Assembly: GCA_003241695.1 (NCBI GenBank)
Contig: QFPN01000008.1
Location: 1-64,000, forward strand
Reading direction: 5' to 3'
DNA from: Ancylobacter novellus
GTDB taxonomy: Bacteria; Pseudomonadota; Alphaproteobacteria; Rhizobiales; Methylopilaceae
Length of the DNA stretch: 64,000 nt
The notes under the pieces are model-generated. The model did not search any database. It saw only the letters and a program-made list of their open reading frames with translations, and was not told the origin of the DNA. Below are positions 34,301 through 45,100 of this stretch, piece after piece. A program made the position numbers and the translations under genes. Numbering within the stretch: the stretch's first letter is position 1; every line of letters starts with the position of its first letter.

Positions 34301-37300
34301 GCGGCGGCGAAGCGCTCGCCGTCGAGCCCTTCGGCCGCGACCGAGATCTGGGTCACGTAGAGTTCGGGCCGCTCCTGTCCGTGGAACAGCATGCCCTGCT
34401 GCATCGGCGTCAGCGGATAAAGGTCCTCCACGTCGCCGGGACGATGCGGCAGTCGGGCGAGCAGCGCGTCGAGCGCGCTCTGGCCGAGCCGCGCGAGAGG
34501 CGCGTCCGAGGGCGTCAGCCCCTCGGACGCGGGGCGCTCGCAGGCGGCCGCGATCGCGAGCGCCTGCGTCCGCATGGCCTCGGCCAGCGCCTCAACGGCC
34601 GCCCGGTCGTGCCGCGCGCGCGAGAAGACGAGGTCGAGCGTCAGCTCCCCGTCGAGCGTCTGGCCGTTGACCGTCAGCTCCGCGCCGAGCGGCGCGTCTT
34701 CATCCTGGTCGCGGCCGGCGCCGCGGCCGGTCAGCGCGAAGGCGCCGGCGGAGCCGCCCTCCCCGCCGAAGCGGCCGAGATAGTTGAAGGCGACGTCGGG
34801 AGCCGGCGCGGAGGACAGTTCCGCCTGCGCCTCGTCCGGCCCCATGAAGCGCAGCACGCCGAAGCCCAGCCCCTTGTCGGGCGCGCCGCGCACCGCGTCC
34901 TTGGCGGCCTTGAGCGAGGCGAGCGGATCGTCGCGCAGCCGCTCCAGCCGGACCGGGAAGACGCTCGTGAACCAGCCGACCGTGCGACTGAGATCCAGGC
35001 CCTCCGCCGGACCGCGGTCGCGGCCGTGGCCCTCCATCGTGACGGCGACCGCGTCCGCGCGCCGCGCCGCCCCGAGCGCGCGCCCGAGCGCGGCGAGCAG
35101 CAGATCCTCGATCCGACCGCGAACGGCCTGCGGCGCCGCGGCGAGCCGGGCGGTGGTCGCGCGGTCGAAGGCGAGCCGCACGCGGTCGGCCTCGGCGATG
35201 CGGTCGGCGCCCTCGGGCCGTTGCGCCGGCCAGGCGCGTGCGCCGGTCAGCGCCTCGCGCCAGCGCGGGCGCTCGGCTTCGAGGACGGCGCTTGCCGCAT
35301 GGCCCGCAAGCCGCGCGCCCCAGGCCGAGAACGGCGCGCTCGCCGGGCCGAGGTCGATCGCCTCGCCCGCGAGCGCCTGTCCATAGGCGCGTCCGAGGTC
35401 TTCGAGCAGGATGCGCCACGACACGCCGTCCACCACGAGATGGTGGGCGACCACCAGCAGCCGCGCGCTGCCGTCCGGGAACCGCGCCAGCCCGGCGCGG
35501 AACAGCGGCCCGCACTCGAGATCGAGGCCGGTCTGCAGCGTCTCGCAGAACCCGTCGAGCCCCGCCTCGTCGGCGACGTCGCGAACGAGCGGCGCCGCCT
35601 CGCCGGTTTCGAAGGGCGCATAGGACTGCCGCCAGTCGCCCGTCGCGGGATCGCGCGCATAGCGCAGGCGCAGCGCGTCGTGCCGCCCGGCGAGCGCGCC
35701 GAGCGCGGCGGAGAGCGCGGCCTCGTCGACCGGACGCTCCGCGCGAAGCTCGACCGACTGGTTCCAGCGCTGCGGACGCTTCAGGCCGAGCGCGAAGAAC
35801 CAGCGCTGGATCGGCGTCAGGACCGCCTCGCCCTCGCCCTTCGCCGCGGGCGCCGCCTCCGCGCCGAGGCGGACCGCGACCTCGGCGAGGTCGCGCACCG
35901 TCGGCCGCTCGAACATCTGGCGCGGCGTGACGCCGAGCCCCGCGGCCCGCGCCCGCGCCACGACCTGGAGGCAGAGGATCGAGTCGCCGCCGAGACGGAA
36001 GAAGTTGTCGGTCGCGCCGACCTCGCCGACGCCGAGGACTTCGGCCCAGATGGCCGCCAGCGCGGCTTCGGTCTCGCCCTCGGGCGCGACCGAGCCCGCG
36101 TCCTCGTCGGTCCAGCGGACCTCCGGCAACGCGCGGCGGTCGATCTTGCCGGTCGTCGTGCGGGGCAGCGCGTCGAGCGCGACGAGCCGCGACGGAACCA
36201 TGTAGTCGGGCAGCCGGCGCTTCAGGGCTGCGAGCAGGGCCTCGGCGCCCGCGCCGGCCGCATAGGCGACGAGCCGCCGCCCGCCCGGCGCGTCGGCCGC
36301 GACCGCCACCGCCTCGTGCGCGCCGGCGTCGACCAGCGCCGCCTCGATCTCGCCGAGCTCGATGCGGTAACCGCGGATCTTCACCTGCTCGTCGGCGCGG
36401 CCGACATAGACCGCGGCCCCATCCGCGCCCCAGCGCGCGAGGTCGCCGGTGCGGAACATGCGTCCGCCGGGCTCGCCATAGGGGTCCGGCAGGAAGCGCT
36501 CGGCGGTGAGGCCCGGCCGGCCGAGATAGCCGCGCGCGAGCCCCGCGCCGCCGACATAGAGTTCGCCCGCCGCGCCCTCCGGGGCCGGCCGCAGCGCGGC
36601 GTCGAGCACATAGGCGGCTCGGTCGCCGCAGGGCCGTCCGATCGGCGCGTAGGGGCCGTCGAACGCCGCCTCCCCGTCCGCCTCGGCGCGCCAGACGAGC
36701 GGCGTCACCACCGCCTCGGTCGGCCCGTAGCCGTTGAGCAGGACGCGGGGACGCAGCGCCGAACGCGCAAGGTCGAAGCCGGAGCGCGGCATCGCCTCGC
36801 CGCCGAAGGAATAGAGGTCGACCTTCGGCGCGCTTCCCGCCGCCGCGACCGCCGCGGCCGAGGCCATGGCGGTCAGATAGGCGGGCGGGAACCCGGCGTT
36901 GGTGACGCCCGTCCGGCCGATGGCCTCCAGCGTGCGTTCGGGCGCCCACAGCTCGTCGTCGCGCAGCACGAGGCTCGCGCCGACGGTGAGCGCAGTCAGC
37001 CAGCGCTCATGCGCGCCGTCGAAGGCGAAGTTGATGAAGTGGAACTCGCGCGAGCGTTCGTCCATGTCGTAGAGCGGCGCGGTCGCGGCGCAGTGCATGG
37101 CGATCGCGCTGTGGCTGACGCCGACGCCCTTCGGCCGGCCGGTCGAGCCCGAGGTGTAGATCACGTAAGCGAGGTTCTGCGCGTGGAGCGCCGCCGTCGC
37201 CGGGGGCTCGCCGGCCTCGCCCGAGGCTTCCGGACCGTCGATCGCGACGAGCCGGGCCGCCGTCTCCGGCAGCCGGCCGCGGGTCGAGGCCTCAACGAGG

Positions 37301-39150
37301 ATCACGCCGACGCCCGCGTCCGCGACCGTCTCGGCGATCCGCGCCGCCGGCCAGTCGCCCGGCAGCGGCAGGAAGGCGCCGCCGGCCTTCAGCACGCCGA
37401 GCAGCGCCGCGATCATCTCCGGCGAGCGGTCGAGCGCGACGCCGACGCGGTCGTCGGGCTGGACGCCCGCCGCGACGAGCGCGGCCGCGACGCGGTTCGC
37501 CCGCCGCTCGATCTCGCCGCGCGAGACCGTGCGATCGCCGAAGACGATCGCGGCCCGATCCGGATCCGCCGCCGCGAAGCCCGCGACGCGCTCGTGGACC
37601 AGAAGCCCATCGGGCGCAGGCGCGGGATAGGCCCGGCCGCGGGCCAGCACGTCGTCGCGCGCGTCGGTCGGGAAGCAGGCGACCGATCCGACGGCCGTCT
37701 CCGGATCAGCGAGCAGCGCCGCAGCGAGGCGCGCGAAGGCCTCCGCCCAGCCCGCGACGCGCGTTCCGGAAAAGCGCCCGGCGTCGTAGCCGAACACGCC
37801 CGACAGTCCGCCGGCCTCGTCCTCGAAGGTGGTGAGCGTGAGATCGAAATGCGCCGCGCCGCCCTCGCGCAGGAACGGCTCCGCGGCGACGCCCGGAAAG
37901 GCGCGGGCGGCGGAGGGCCGCGCGCGATCGTGCTGGAACATGACCTGGAACAGCGGCGTACGGTCGAGGCTGCGCTCGGGCCGGAGCGCCCGCACCAGAC
38001 GGTCGAACGGCAGCGACTGGTTGGCCTGCGCCTTCAGGACCATGTCGCGCGTCGCGTCGACGAGATCGGAAAAGCGCGCCGCCGGATCGACCGCGACCGG
38101 CAGAGCGAGCGTGTTGACGAAGCAGCCCACGACGCCTTCGAGGTCCGGCGTCGCGCGGTTCGCGACCGCCGCGCCGACCCGGAACGACGTCTGCCCGCCG
38201 AGCCGCGACAGCAGGACGGCGTAGCAGGCGAGCAGCGCCATGAAGGGCGTCGCGCCGCGCGCCCGGCAGAGCGCCGCAAGCGCGTCCGCGGTCGCCTTCG
38301 GCAGCTCGAAGCGGCGGAAGCCGGCCTCGGACGGCGCCCCCGGCGCGCCGCCGGCGAGGTCGGCCGGAAGCTCCAGGGCGTCGTCGACGTCGCCGAGGAT
38401 CTCGCGCCAGACGGCGAGCTCCGCCTCGCTCTCCCCCGCGTCGAGCAGCAGCGCGCGCCAGGCGGCGTGGTCGACGAAGCGCGTTCCGTCCTGCGGCCCC
38501 CGCTCGCCCTCGCCCCGCAGCGCGCGCGCATAGTCGGCGGCGAGGTCCGCGGTCAGCAGGTCGAGCGACCAGCCATCGGCGACGATGTGGTGCAGCGTCA
38601 GAAGCAGCGTGCGGCGCTCGTCCGTCTCGCGGATCAGCGTCGCGCGGAAGGGCGGCCCGGCGGCGAGATCGAAGGGCGCGGCGGCGTCCTCGCGGGAGAG
38701 CGCGGCGACGCGCGCCTCGCGCTCCGCCTCGGAAGCGCCGGTCAGGTCCACGACCGTCATGATCCCCCCGGCGGGCGCCGGCGCCCGCTGGACCGGCCCG
38801 CCCCCGACCTCGTCGAAGACCGCGCGGAGCTGGTCGTGGCGCGCCGCGACGGCGTCGATCGCCGCGCCGAGCGCGGCCTCGTCGAGCGGGCCGTGGAGCC
38901 TGATCCCGGACGAGATGTTGTAGGCGCCGCTGTCGGGATCGATCCGTTGCAGCGTCCAGAACCGGGCCTGCGCGTCGGAGAGCGGGACGTCGCCGTCCGC
39001 GGCCGCGCGCGGCGTCGGCAGCGAGGCGGCCGCGACGCCCTTCTCGCGGAGCTGAGCGAGGAAGATCCGCCGCTTGTCGGCAGGAAGCGCTGCGACGCGC
39101 GCCGAGACCGCCGCGAGCTGGGCGGCGCGGTTCGGGCTGAGGTCGTTCAT
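31336..39150 (-). CDS. NRPS, two modules C-A(hOrn)-T-E-C-A(Ser)-T
   Basis: 2604 residues from the ATG at 39150 (ATGA overlap with the preceding NRPS). Order: C (HHIVADGWS ~190), A1 (TSGSTGRPKG ~667), T1 (GGDSILCLQ ~1054), E (HHLVVDGVSW ~1238), C2 of the D-L type (LYPLTPMQQGMLFH; HHLVLDGWS ~1708), A2 (~2167), T2 (GGHSLAAMR ~2544). The A1 code reads D-G-E-G-S-G-G-V-T-K, with the FDGAHERW and SFGGEA segments typical of N-acyl-hydroxyornithine domains; the A2 code reads D-V-W-H-F-S-L-I-D-K, serine. The E domain makes the ornithine residue D. No TE, so the chain passes to the next protein. Confidence 0.93.
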   Translation of the reverse strand: MNDLSPNRAAQLAAVSARVAALPADKRRIFLAQLREKGVAAASLPTPRAAADGDVPLSDAQARFWTLQRIDPDSGAYNISSGIRLHGPLDEAALGAAIDAVAARHDQLRAVFDEVGGGPVQRAPAPAGGIMTVVDLTGASEAEREARVAALSREDAAAPFDLAAGPPFRATLIRETDERRTLLLTLHHIVADGWSLDLLTADLAADYARALRGEGERGPQDGTRFVDHAAWRALLLDAGESEAELAVWREILGDVDDALELPADLAGGAPGAPSEAGFRRFELPKATADALAALCRARGATPFMALLACYAVLLSRLGGQTSFRVGAAVANRATPDLEGVVGCFVNTLALPVAVDPAARFSDLVDATRDMVLKAQANQSLPFDRLVRALRPERSLDRTPLFQVMFQHDRARPSAARAFPGVAAEPFLREGGAAHFDLTLTTFEDEAGGLSGVFGYDAGRFSGTRVAGWAEAFARLAAALLADPETAVGSVACFPTDARDDVLARGRAYPAPAPDGLLVHERVAGFAAADPDRAAIVFGDRTVSRGEIERRANRVAAALVAAGVQPDDRVGVALDRSPEMIAALLGVLKAGGAFLPLPGDWPAARIAETVADAGVGVILVEASTRGRLPETAARLVAIDGPEASGEAGEPPATAALHAQNLAYVIYTSGSTGRPKGVGVSHSAIAMHCAATAPLYDMDERSREFHFINFAFDGAHERWLTALTVGASLVLRDDELWAPERTLEAIGRTGVTNAGFPPAYLTAMASAAAVAAAGSAPKVDLYSFGGEAMPRSGFDLARSALRPRVLLNGYGPTEAVVTPLVWRAEADGEAAFDGPYAPIGRPCGDRAAYVLDAALRPAPEGAAGELYVGGAGLARGYLGRPGLTAERFLPDPYGEPGGRMFRTGDLARWGADGAAVYVGRADEQVKIRGYRIELGEIEAALVDAGAHEAVAVAADAPGGRRLVAYAAGAGAEALLAALKRRLPDYMVPSRLVALDALPRTTTGKIDRRALPEVRWTDEDAGSVAPEGETEAALAAIWAEVLGVGEVGATDNFFRLGGDSILCLQVVARARAAGLGVTPRQMFERPTVRDLAEVAVRLGAEAAPAAKGEGEAVLTPIQRWFFALGLKRPQRWNQSVELRAERPVDEAALSAALGALAGRHDALRLRYARDPATGDWRQSYAPFETGEAAPLVRDVADEAGLDGFCETLQTGLDLECGPLFRAGLARFPDGSARLLVVAHHLVVDGVSWRILLEDLGRAYGQALAGEAIDLGPASAPFSAWGARLAGHAASAVLEAERPRWREALTGARAWPAQRPEGADRIAEADRVRLAFDRATTARLAAAPQAVRGRIEDLLLAALGRALGAARRADAVAVTMEGHGRDRGPAEGLDLSRTVGWFTSVFPVRLERLRDDPLASLKAAKDAVRGAPDKGLGFGVLRFMGPDEAQAELSSAPAPDVAFNYLGRFGGEGGSAGAFALTGRGAGRDQDEDAPLGAELTVNGQTLDGELTLDLVFSRARHDRAAVEALAEAMRTQALAIAAACERPASEGLTPSDAPLARLGQSALDALLARLPHRPGDVEDLYPLTPMQQGMLFHGQERPELYVTQISVAAEGLDGERFAAAWDATVARHAALRTGFVAEGLERPLQFVVGRAGSVVETHDWRGREVSEPDLAAFAEAERLRGFDLAKPPLIRVALLRLDGGRTRIVLTSHHLVLDGWSTSRLIAEALARYDGRAVPPAGGRFRDHVAWLEARDPEASAAFWKRRLAAVEEPTIVAGVFGRPEAGQGFGHLRRALDPAGTARLKRFARERGVTLNTLVQGGWALTLSQLTGKPTVAFGTTTSGRSSEVPGVEAAVGLFINTLIQAETVDPARSAGDWLGDLQRRAAETREHEHAPLWEVQALCGLGGAAAFDALLVFENYPVAQALGDGSGPKLESLGAVETTNYPLAITVADGEAGLDFGWTFARDAFAQETVERLDGALKRALLAMAERPETPLGALDLLGDAERAALQGWNATGRDWPEPRNVLDRIAGWTERAPDAPALTFGAETLTYAEFGRRADAVAARLAGRGVGEGDVVGIALERSIELVVAIHGVLRAGAAWLPLDPEQPAERLRDMAADAGARVVLTIRALTPRLPRDGLDLIALDEPDGGALAAPALRPDPRSLAYVIYTSGSTGRPKGVGNTHEGLFNRLAWMQERYGLAPSDVVLQKTPFGFDVSVWEFVWPFMAGARLVVAPPGAHRDPEALGALIRAEGVTTLHFVPSMLSAFHAAGELAKAASLRRVFASGEALPADLARAVLAGTPAELHNLYGPTEAAIDVTHWTCAADERRSPIGAPIANTAIRIVDADLRPVPQGAAGELAIAGLNLARGYLGRPGLTAERFVPDPEGAAGARLYLTGDLARQDADGAILYLGRLDRQVKLRGVRIEPGEVEAALRRLEGVSDAAVTVRRDALVAYVAVAEAAADEAALKTALGERLPQHLVPSRIVALEALPVTRNGKLDRAALPDPDAGRIGGEPPATEAERAVAEIWREVLGVEPGRHDDFFSLGGHSLAAMRVRALLIERRGVDAPLRRFFELPRLADFAASLPEREAPDARLGDMDRWLSEIEG

Positions 39151-42100
39151 TCGGCGATCTCCAGCGCGTCGAGCAGGTCGGTCATGGTCGCGAGGTCGTC
39201 GTCGGGCCGCGCCGCCGCGCTTGCGCGCTCGGCGAAGGCCGCGAGCGTGCGGGCCTCGAACAGCGCGCTCACCGGCAGCTCGACGCCGTGATCGGCCCTG
39301 AGCCGCGACACCACCCGCATCGCGAGCAGCGAATGGCCGCCGCGCCGGAAGAAGTCGTCGCGGCGACCGAGGCCCGTGACGCCGAGAACCGTCTCCCAGA
39401 CGTCCGCGACGACGCGTTCGAGGCCCGGCAGCGGCGGCTCGTCGGAGACTGCCGCGACCTCCGGGCTCGGCAGCGCGCGCCGGTCGAGCTTGCCGTTCGG
39501 GGTCGCGGGCAGCGCCGGCAGCGCGACGATGCGGGCTGGAACCATGTGGGCGGGCAGACGCGCGGCGAGGAGCGCCAGCGCCTCCGCCTCGTCGAGGGCG
39601 TCGGCGGCCACATAGGCGACGAGCGCATCGTTCCACGGCAGCACGGCGGCGTCGCGCGCGCCGGGCAGCCGGCGCAGCTCCGCCTCGATCTCGCCGGGCT
39701 CGACCCGCATGCCGCGCAGCTTCAGCTGGCGGTCGAGCCGGCCGAGATAGTGGATCGCGCCGTCATGGTCGATCCGCGCGAGGTCGCCGGTAAGATAGAG
39801 CCTGTCGCCCGGCGCGCCGTGCGGGTCCGGCACGAAGCGCTCGGCGGTGAGCCCCGGACGGCCGAGATAGCCGCGCGCAAGGTTGACGCCCGCGATCGCG
39901 AGTTCGCCCGGAACGCCGGGGACGCCAAGGCCGAAATCGGGGTCGAGGATGCGGATCGCGGTGTTGGCGATCGGCCGCCCGATCGGCGTCGCGGCGTCGT
40001 CGGCTCGACACGTCCAGTGCGTGACGTCGATCGCGGCCTCGGTCGGGCCGTAGAGATTGTGCAGCCCAGCCGAGGTCTCGGCGAGCGCGGCGCGGGCGAG
40101 GTCGGTCGGCAGCGCCTCGCCGCTCGTCACGATCCGCGTGAGGCTCGGACAGCGCTTCAGCTCGCCCGACGCCACGAAGGCCGCGAGCATCGTGGGCACG
40201 AAGTGCAGCGTCGTGACGCCCTCGGCCCGGATCACCGCCCCGAGCGCCGCCGGATCGCGATGCGCGCCGGGGGCCGCGACCACGAGCCGGGCGCCGTAGG
40301 CGAGCGGCCAGAAGAACTCCCAGACCGAGACGTCGAAGCCGATCGGCGTCTTCTGCAGCACGGCGTCGCCGGGCGCGAGGCCGTAGCGGTCCTGCATCCA
40401 GGCGACGCGGTTGAAGAGGCCCGCATGGGTGTTGCCGACGCCTTTCGGCCGCCCGGTCGAGCCGGAGGTGAACAGCACATAGGCGAGCGACCGCCCGTCC
40501 GGCCGCGGCTGCGGCTGCGGGGCGAGGCCGGCGGGCGCCTCGTCGAGGCGATCGACCGCCACGATCTCGACGCCCGGCGTCTCCGGAAAGGCTTCGGCGA
40601 GGCGGGAGACGCTGACGACGACGCGCGCGCCGGCGTCCTCGACCATTTCCGCAAGACGCGCCGGCGGAAGCTCCGGATCGAGCGGCAGGAAGGCCGCGCC
40701 CGCCTTCATGATCCCGACAAGCGCCACGACGAGCTCCGTCGAGCGCTCGAGCGCGACGCCGACCACCGTGTCGGTCCCGGCGCCGAGCGCTTCGAGCCGC
40801 GCCGCGAGCCTGTCGGCCCGCAGGCCGAGTTCGGCGTAGTCGATGGTCTCGCGACCGAAGGTGACGGCCGGCGCCGCGGGCGTCGCGGCGATGCGCTCCT
40901 CGATGAGCTCCAGCACGCTTTGCGCGGGGCCGTAGTCCTTCGCCGGGCCGTCGCAGGCGGCCAGCGTCGCAAGCTCCGAGACGTCGAGTAGATCGACCCG
41001 GCCAAGCGGCGCTTCGGCGTCCCCGGCCATAGCGGTCAGGACGCGCTTCAGCCGCGCGTCGAGGGTCTCGATGGTCGCATCGTCGAAGGCCTCACGGGCA
41101 AACGTCCAGCCGAAGTCGAGGCCGCCGTCCTTTTCGCCGACGGTGATCGCGACCGGGTAATTGGTCGCCTCGAGGTTCGAGAGCTGGCGCAGCGCCGGGC
41201 CGTCGGATCCGCGCGTCTTCAGCGCCTCGGCCACGGGGTAGTTCTCGAAGGCGATCAGCGTGTCGAACAGCGGCTCGCCGGGGCGGCCCGCGAGGCTCTG
41301 TGCGAGATGGAGCGCGACATGCTCGTGCTCGCGCATCGCCGCGGTCCCGGCCTGCGCGTCGCGAAGCCAGTCGCCCACGGGGCGCGCGGGATCGACCAGC
41401 GCGACCTCCGCCACCGTGTTGATGAACAGGCCAAGCGCGGTCTCGGCGCCCGGAACCTCGGACGAGCGGCCCGCCACCGTCGCCCCGAACGCGACCGCGC
41501 GCTCGCCCGTAAGACGCGAGAGGACGACAGCCCAGGCGCCCTGCACCAGCGTGTTGAGCGTGACCCGCTCGCGCTTGGCGAAGTCCTTCAGCCGTGCGGT
41601 CTCGGAGGCGTCGAGCGCGCGCCGGAAGACGCCAAAGCCGCTTCTTCCCCCCTCCCCCTTGCGGGGAGGGGTCGGGGGTGGGGGTGGTTCAGAATGGGGT
41701 GACGACTGCGACGTCGCTCTACGCTCATCTGTGGCGGCCGGTTCGGAACCACCCCCACCCTTACCCTCCCCACAAGGGGGAGGGGGCGGAGGCGTCGCGC
41801 CCTTGTGGCCGATCGCGGCGGCGAGCGCGGTGGGCTCGCCGAGCGTCGCCAGCCTATCGCGCCAGGCAGCCGCCGCGGCCTCGGCGTCGCGCGTCTCGAG
41901 CCAGGCGACATGGTCGCGGAACCGGCCGCCGCCGGCGGGAACCGCGCCTCCGTCGTAGCGCGCCAGCACCTCGCCGATCAGCAGCGAGGTGCTCCAGCCG
42001 TCGAGGATGAGGTGATGGGCGGTGAGCGCAATCCGCGCGCGGCCGTCGTCGAGCCGCACCAGCGCGACGCGGAGCAGCGAGGGCCGCGCGAGGTCGAAGC

Positions 42101-45100
42101 CGCGGCGGCGCTCCGCGCGGCCGAGATCCTTCAGCGCCGCGTCGAGATCGCCCGACCGGCCGCGCCAGTCGTGGATCTCGACCGGCGACGGCGCGGACGC
42201 CACGACGAACTGCAGCGGACGCTCCAGCGCCTCATGGACAAAGCCGGTCCTGAGCGCGGCGTGGCGCCGGGCGGCCGCATCCCACGCCGCGGCGAAGCGG
42301 TCGAGGTCGATCCCGTCGGCCGCGACCAGCGTCTGGGTGACGTAGAGCTCGGGCGTCTCCAGCCCGTGGAACAGCAGGCCCTCCTGCATCGGAGAGAGCG
42401 GAAAGACGTCCTCGATCCCGGCTGCGCTGTGCGGCAGGCGCGCGAGCAGCGCGTCGAGCGCGCTCTGGTCAAGCCCCGCAAGCGGGACGTCGGAGGGCGT
42501 GAGCCCGTCCGCGCCTTCGGCGAGACAGGCGTCGGCGATCGCCTCGGCCTCACGGGCGACGCGCGCCGCGAGCGCCTCGACGTCGCGCCGGTCGTGGCGG
42601 CCTGCGCACGCGGAAAACTCCAGCACCAGTTCGCCGCCGAGCGTGCGGCCGTTGACCACGAGCTCCGCGCCCAGCGGCGAGCCCGGGTCGCGGTCGTGGC
42701 CGGCCGAGAGCTTTTCCAGCCGGAACGCGGCCGTCGCCGGCGCGGCGTCGTCGAGGCGGCCGAGATAGTTGAACAGGACGTCGGGCTCGGGCGCGTTCCC
42801 GAGCTCCGAACGGACGGCGTCGCGGCCCATCCAGCGCAGCGCGCCGAAGCCGAGGCCGCGGTCGGGGGCGGCCCGCATCTGCTCCTTCACGACCTTGAGC
42901 GCCGCCAGCGGGCCGCCCTCGCCGGGCGCGAGCCGGACGGGGTGGATCGCCGTGAACCAGCCGACCGTGCGGCCGAGATCGGCGCCCTCGGCCGGTCCGC
43001 CGTCGCGGCCATGGCCTTCAAGCGCGATGGTCGCGTCCGGCGCGCCGGACCGCCCGGTCAGCGCGCGGGCGAGCGCGGCGGCGAGAAGATCGTCGAGCTT
43101 CGCGCGCACGGCCCTCGGGGCGCGGGCAAGCCGTTCGGTCGCCGCACGGTCGAAGCCGAGGCGATGCGTGAAGGCGTCGCCGATCCGGTCGGCGCCCTCG
43201 GGCCGGACGGGCGGAAAGGCGCGCGCGCCCGAAACAGCCTCGCGCCAGAACGGAAGCTGCGCCTCGGCTTCGCCCGAGCGCGCGAAGGCTGCGAGCCGCG
43301 CGCCCCAGGCGGAGAACGGCGCGGGCTTCGGCCCGAGATCGACCGGCCCGCCGGCCGCCGCCTGCCCGTATGCGGTCTCGAGGTCCTGCAGCAGGACGCG
43401 CCAGGATACGCCGTCGACCACGAGGTGGTGGATCACGATGATCAGCCGCGCGCCGTCCGGCCCGCGGACGAGCGCGGCGCGCAGAAGCGGCCCGGCGCCG
43501 AGGTCGAGCCCGCCCTGAAGCTCCTCGGCCAGCGCCGCGACGGCGGCCTCGTCGGGGACATCGCGAACCGTAAGGACGTCGGCGGCCGCCTCGGCCGGCC
43601 CATAGGCCTGCCGCCAGCCCTCCGCCCCTTCCCTGAACCGCAGCCGCAGGGCGCCGTGGCGGAAAAGAATTGCCGCAAAAGCCGCGGCGAGCGCGCGCTC
43701 ATCGACGGCGCCTGTGGCCGAAAGCGTCACCGACTGGTTCCAGCGCGCGCAGTTCGGGACGTCTTGCGCGAAGAACCAGCGCTGGATCGGCGTCAGCTCC
43801 GCCTCGCCGGCCTCCTCGGCCTCGTGGCGGGTCACGGTCTCGACCTGCGTCGCGACGGCGGCGAGGTCGCGCACGGTCTGGCGCTCGAAGATCTGCCGGG
43901 GCGTGACCGAAAGACCCGCCTGCCGGGCGCGCGAGACGACCTGAAGCGACAGGATGGAATCGCCGCCGAGCGCGAAGAAATTGTCGGTCGCGCCGACGTG
44001 GCTGAGCCCGAGAACCTCGGCCCACACGGCCGCAAGCGCCGCCTCGGCCGGCCCCTCGGGCGCCGCACGGACGCCCTCGTCGGACCAGTCGATCACGGGA
44101 AGCGCCCGCCGGTCGACCTTGCCGGAGCCGAGCCGCGGCAGCGCGTCGAGGACCACGATCCGCGACGGGACCATGTGGGCGGGAAGCCGCTCTTTCAGCC
44201 GCGCGAGGATCGTCTCGGGCGACGCCGAGCCCGCCGCATAGGCCGCGAGCCTCGCGCCTCCTGGCCCTTCGACCGCGACGGCCAGAACCTCGGCGACGCC
44301 CTCGACCGCGGCGATCGCCGCCTCGACCTCGCCGGGCTCGATGCGATGGCCGCGGATCTTGAGCTGCTCGTCGGCGCGGCCGACGAACAGCAGTTCGCCG
44401 CGCGCGTCCCAGCGCACGAGGTCGCCGGTCCGGTACATCCGCGCGCCGGCCACGCCGAACGGATCGGGGACGAAACGCTCGGCGGTCATGGAAGGCCGGC
44501 CGAGATAGCCGCGCGCGAGCCCCTCGCCGCCGACATAAAGCTCACCCGTAACGCCCGGCCCGACGGGCTGCAGCGCGCCGTCGAGCACATAGGCGCGCCG
44601 GTCCCCGAGCGGCCGGCCGATCGGCGCGTAGGGCGCGTCGAAGGCGGCGTCGTCAGGTCCCCAGCGCCGGGCCAGCGGCGTCATGACGGTTTCGGTCGGG
44701 CCGTAGGCGTTGACGAGCGCGCGCGGACGAAGCGCCTCGCGGATCAGTTCGAAATTCGCCCGCGAGGTCGCCTCGCCGCCGAAGGACCAGAGCAGCCCTG
44801 CCGGAACGACGTCGGGATTCGAGCGCGCATGGGAGGCGAGCGCCGCGAGATAGGCGGGCGGCAGGTCGGCGCTGGTGACGCCCGCCGCCGCGATTTCGGC
44901 GAGCGCGCGTTCGGGCGCCCAAAGCTCCTCGTCTTTCAGCACCAGCGCGCCGCCGGCGCCCAGAACGCCCATCCAGCGCTCATGGGCGGCGTCGAAGGCG
45001 AAGGACAGCATGTGGAGTTCGCGCGTCGCCTCGGAGAGGCCGAAGGCCCGCGCGGCCGCGGCCGAATGCATCGCGAGCGGCCGGTGGGGAACCGCGACGC

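Noticed and set aside
31039..39291. An open frame of 2750 codons on the plus strand opposite the NRPS genes
   Set aside because: It is a mirror of GC-rich coding in the opposite strand: Arg/Ala/Gly-rich sequence with no domain, while the minus strand has complete NRPS domains.
41647..41795. An intervening sequence or frameshift breaking the NRPS gene
   Set aside because: The frame is open through the repeat and the C-domain motifs continue normally on both sides, so the gene is not split.
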